From an uncultured Lachnospiraceae bacterium (GTDB taxonomy: Bacteria > Bacillota > Clostridia > Lachnospirales > Lachnospiraceae): a stretch of DNA of 12,655 nt. This document shows, piece by piece, positions 12,487 to 12,655 of the stretch. Where the stretch lies: assembly GCA_910586275.1 (NCBI GenBank), contig CAJUIM010000110.1, positions 1 to 12,655 on the forward strand, read 5' to 3'. Position 1 is the first letter of the stretch; each line of letters begins with the position of its first letter. The notes beneath the pieces are model-generated. The model saw only the letters and a list, made by a program, of their open reading frames with translations. It did not search any database and had not been told where the DNA came from. Made by a program: the position numbers and the translations under genes.

Positions 12487-12515
12487 ATCATAATATCTTA
12501 CTGTAGTTTCGTCAA
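12487..12515 (-). promoter_or_regulatory. Sigma-A promoter of the B12 riboswitch operon
   Basis: On the minus strand TTGACG (12515-12510) and TATGAT (12492-12487) are separated by exactly 17 bp. The predicted start near 12480 puts the aptamer at the very 5' end of the transcript. Confidence 0.88.
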
Positions 12516-12532
12516 GAGAAATAGATTGCCGG

Positions 12533-12573
12533 TGTAACAGTTCAGCGTGAATGTTGTGTTGAGAGGCGGACGC
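12533..12573 (-). repeat. 41-bp dispersed repeat, right copy
   Basis: The reverse complement matches 15-55 at 37 of 41 bases. It ends 18 bases upstream of the riboswitch operon -35, so like the left copy it precedes a promoter in the same orientation. No flanking transposase or target-site duplication is visible. Confidence 0.7.
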
Positions 12574-12655
12574 ACGGGAGGGATTTTTTTGCGGGACGGC
12601 GGCAGCGGGAGCACCTGTCCCGGTTTTCCGTGCACTTTTTCCGGCTGGGAGTTTC
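12574..12655. other. Right-edge non-coding stretch with weak hairpin
   Basis: I see no gene here. CGGGAC (12592-12597) and GTCCCG (12617-12622) could form a 6-bp stem with a 19-base loop followed by GTTTT on the plus strand. This may be a weak terminator for a gene outside the window, but the flanking gene is not visible. Confidence 0.3.

Noticed and set aside
1..12655. The whole window as a composite transposon bounded by inverted repeats
   Set aside because: The 41-bp repeats are imperfect, no transposase or integrase is present, and the cargo is a tRNA and ordinary chromosomal genes.

Overview
The window looks like chromosomal DNA from a spore-forming, probably motile Clostridia bacterium, most likely Lachnospiraceae. 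Supporting signs are strong AGGAG-type ribosome binding sites, sigma-A promoters, Gram-positive lipoproteins, a sporulation-type SpoIID/LysM protein, a flagellin of the Lachnospiraceae type at its two ends, and an ECF transporter S component without its own ATPases. I see no mobile element, phage gene or CRISPR array. This placement is by protein resemblance only; no search was run.

Left part (1-2739): a 41-bp dispersed repeat, a promoter and a tRNA-Gly(UCC) lie 54 bases ahead of a sodium:amino-acid symporter of the NSS/SNF family. A secreted VanW-domain protein with two short N-terminal repeats follows and ends at a very strong terminator.

Centre (2740-9118): a 307-bp leader with an extended -10 promoter and a long hairpin precedes one very large gene of 1640 codons. 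Its two ends are ordinary flagellin (D0/D1), but its middle holds about 1400 residues built from about eleven divergent copies of one module. No other flagellar gene is in the window. Behind it, with its own promoter and terminator, is a methionine-rich DUF6612-like lipoprotein.

Right part (9189-12515, minus strand): a multidomain cell-wall/spore protein (beta domain, SpoIID-like domain, two peptidoglycan-binding domains, two LysM) lies behind a two-gene operon. That operon starts at a clear sigma-A promoter, runs through a cobalamin riboswitch, and encodes a DUF4430 (transcobalamin C-terminal-like) lipoprotein overlapping by ATGA with a six-helix ECF S component. The simplest reading is a B12-repressed corrinoid uptake pair: a surface lipoprotein that binds the ligand and a membrane subunit that takes it in using a shared ECF energising module encoded elsewhere.

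A second, inverted copy of the 41-bp repeat (37/41 identical) lies upstream of the riboswitch promoter. The most unusual items are the giant modular flagellin and the riboswitch-DUF4430-ECF operon.
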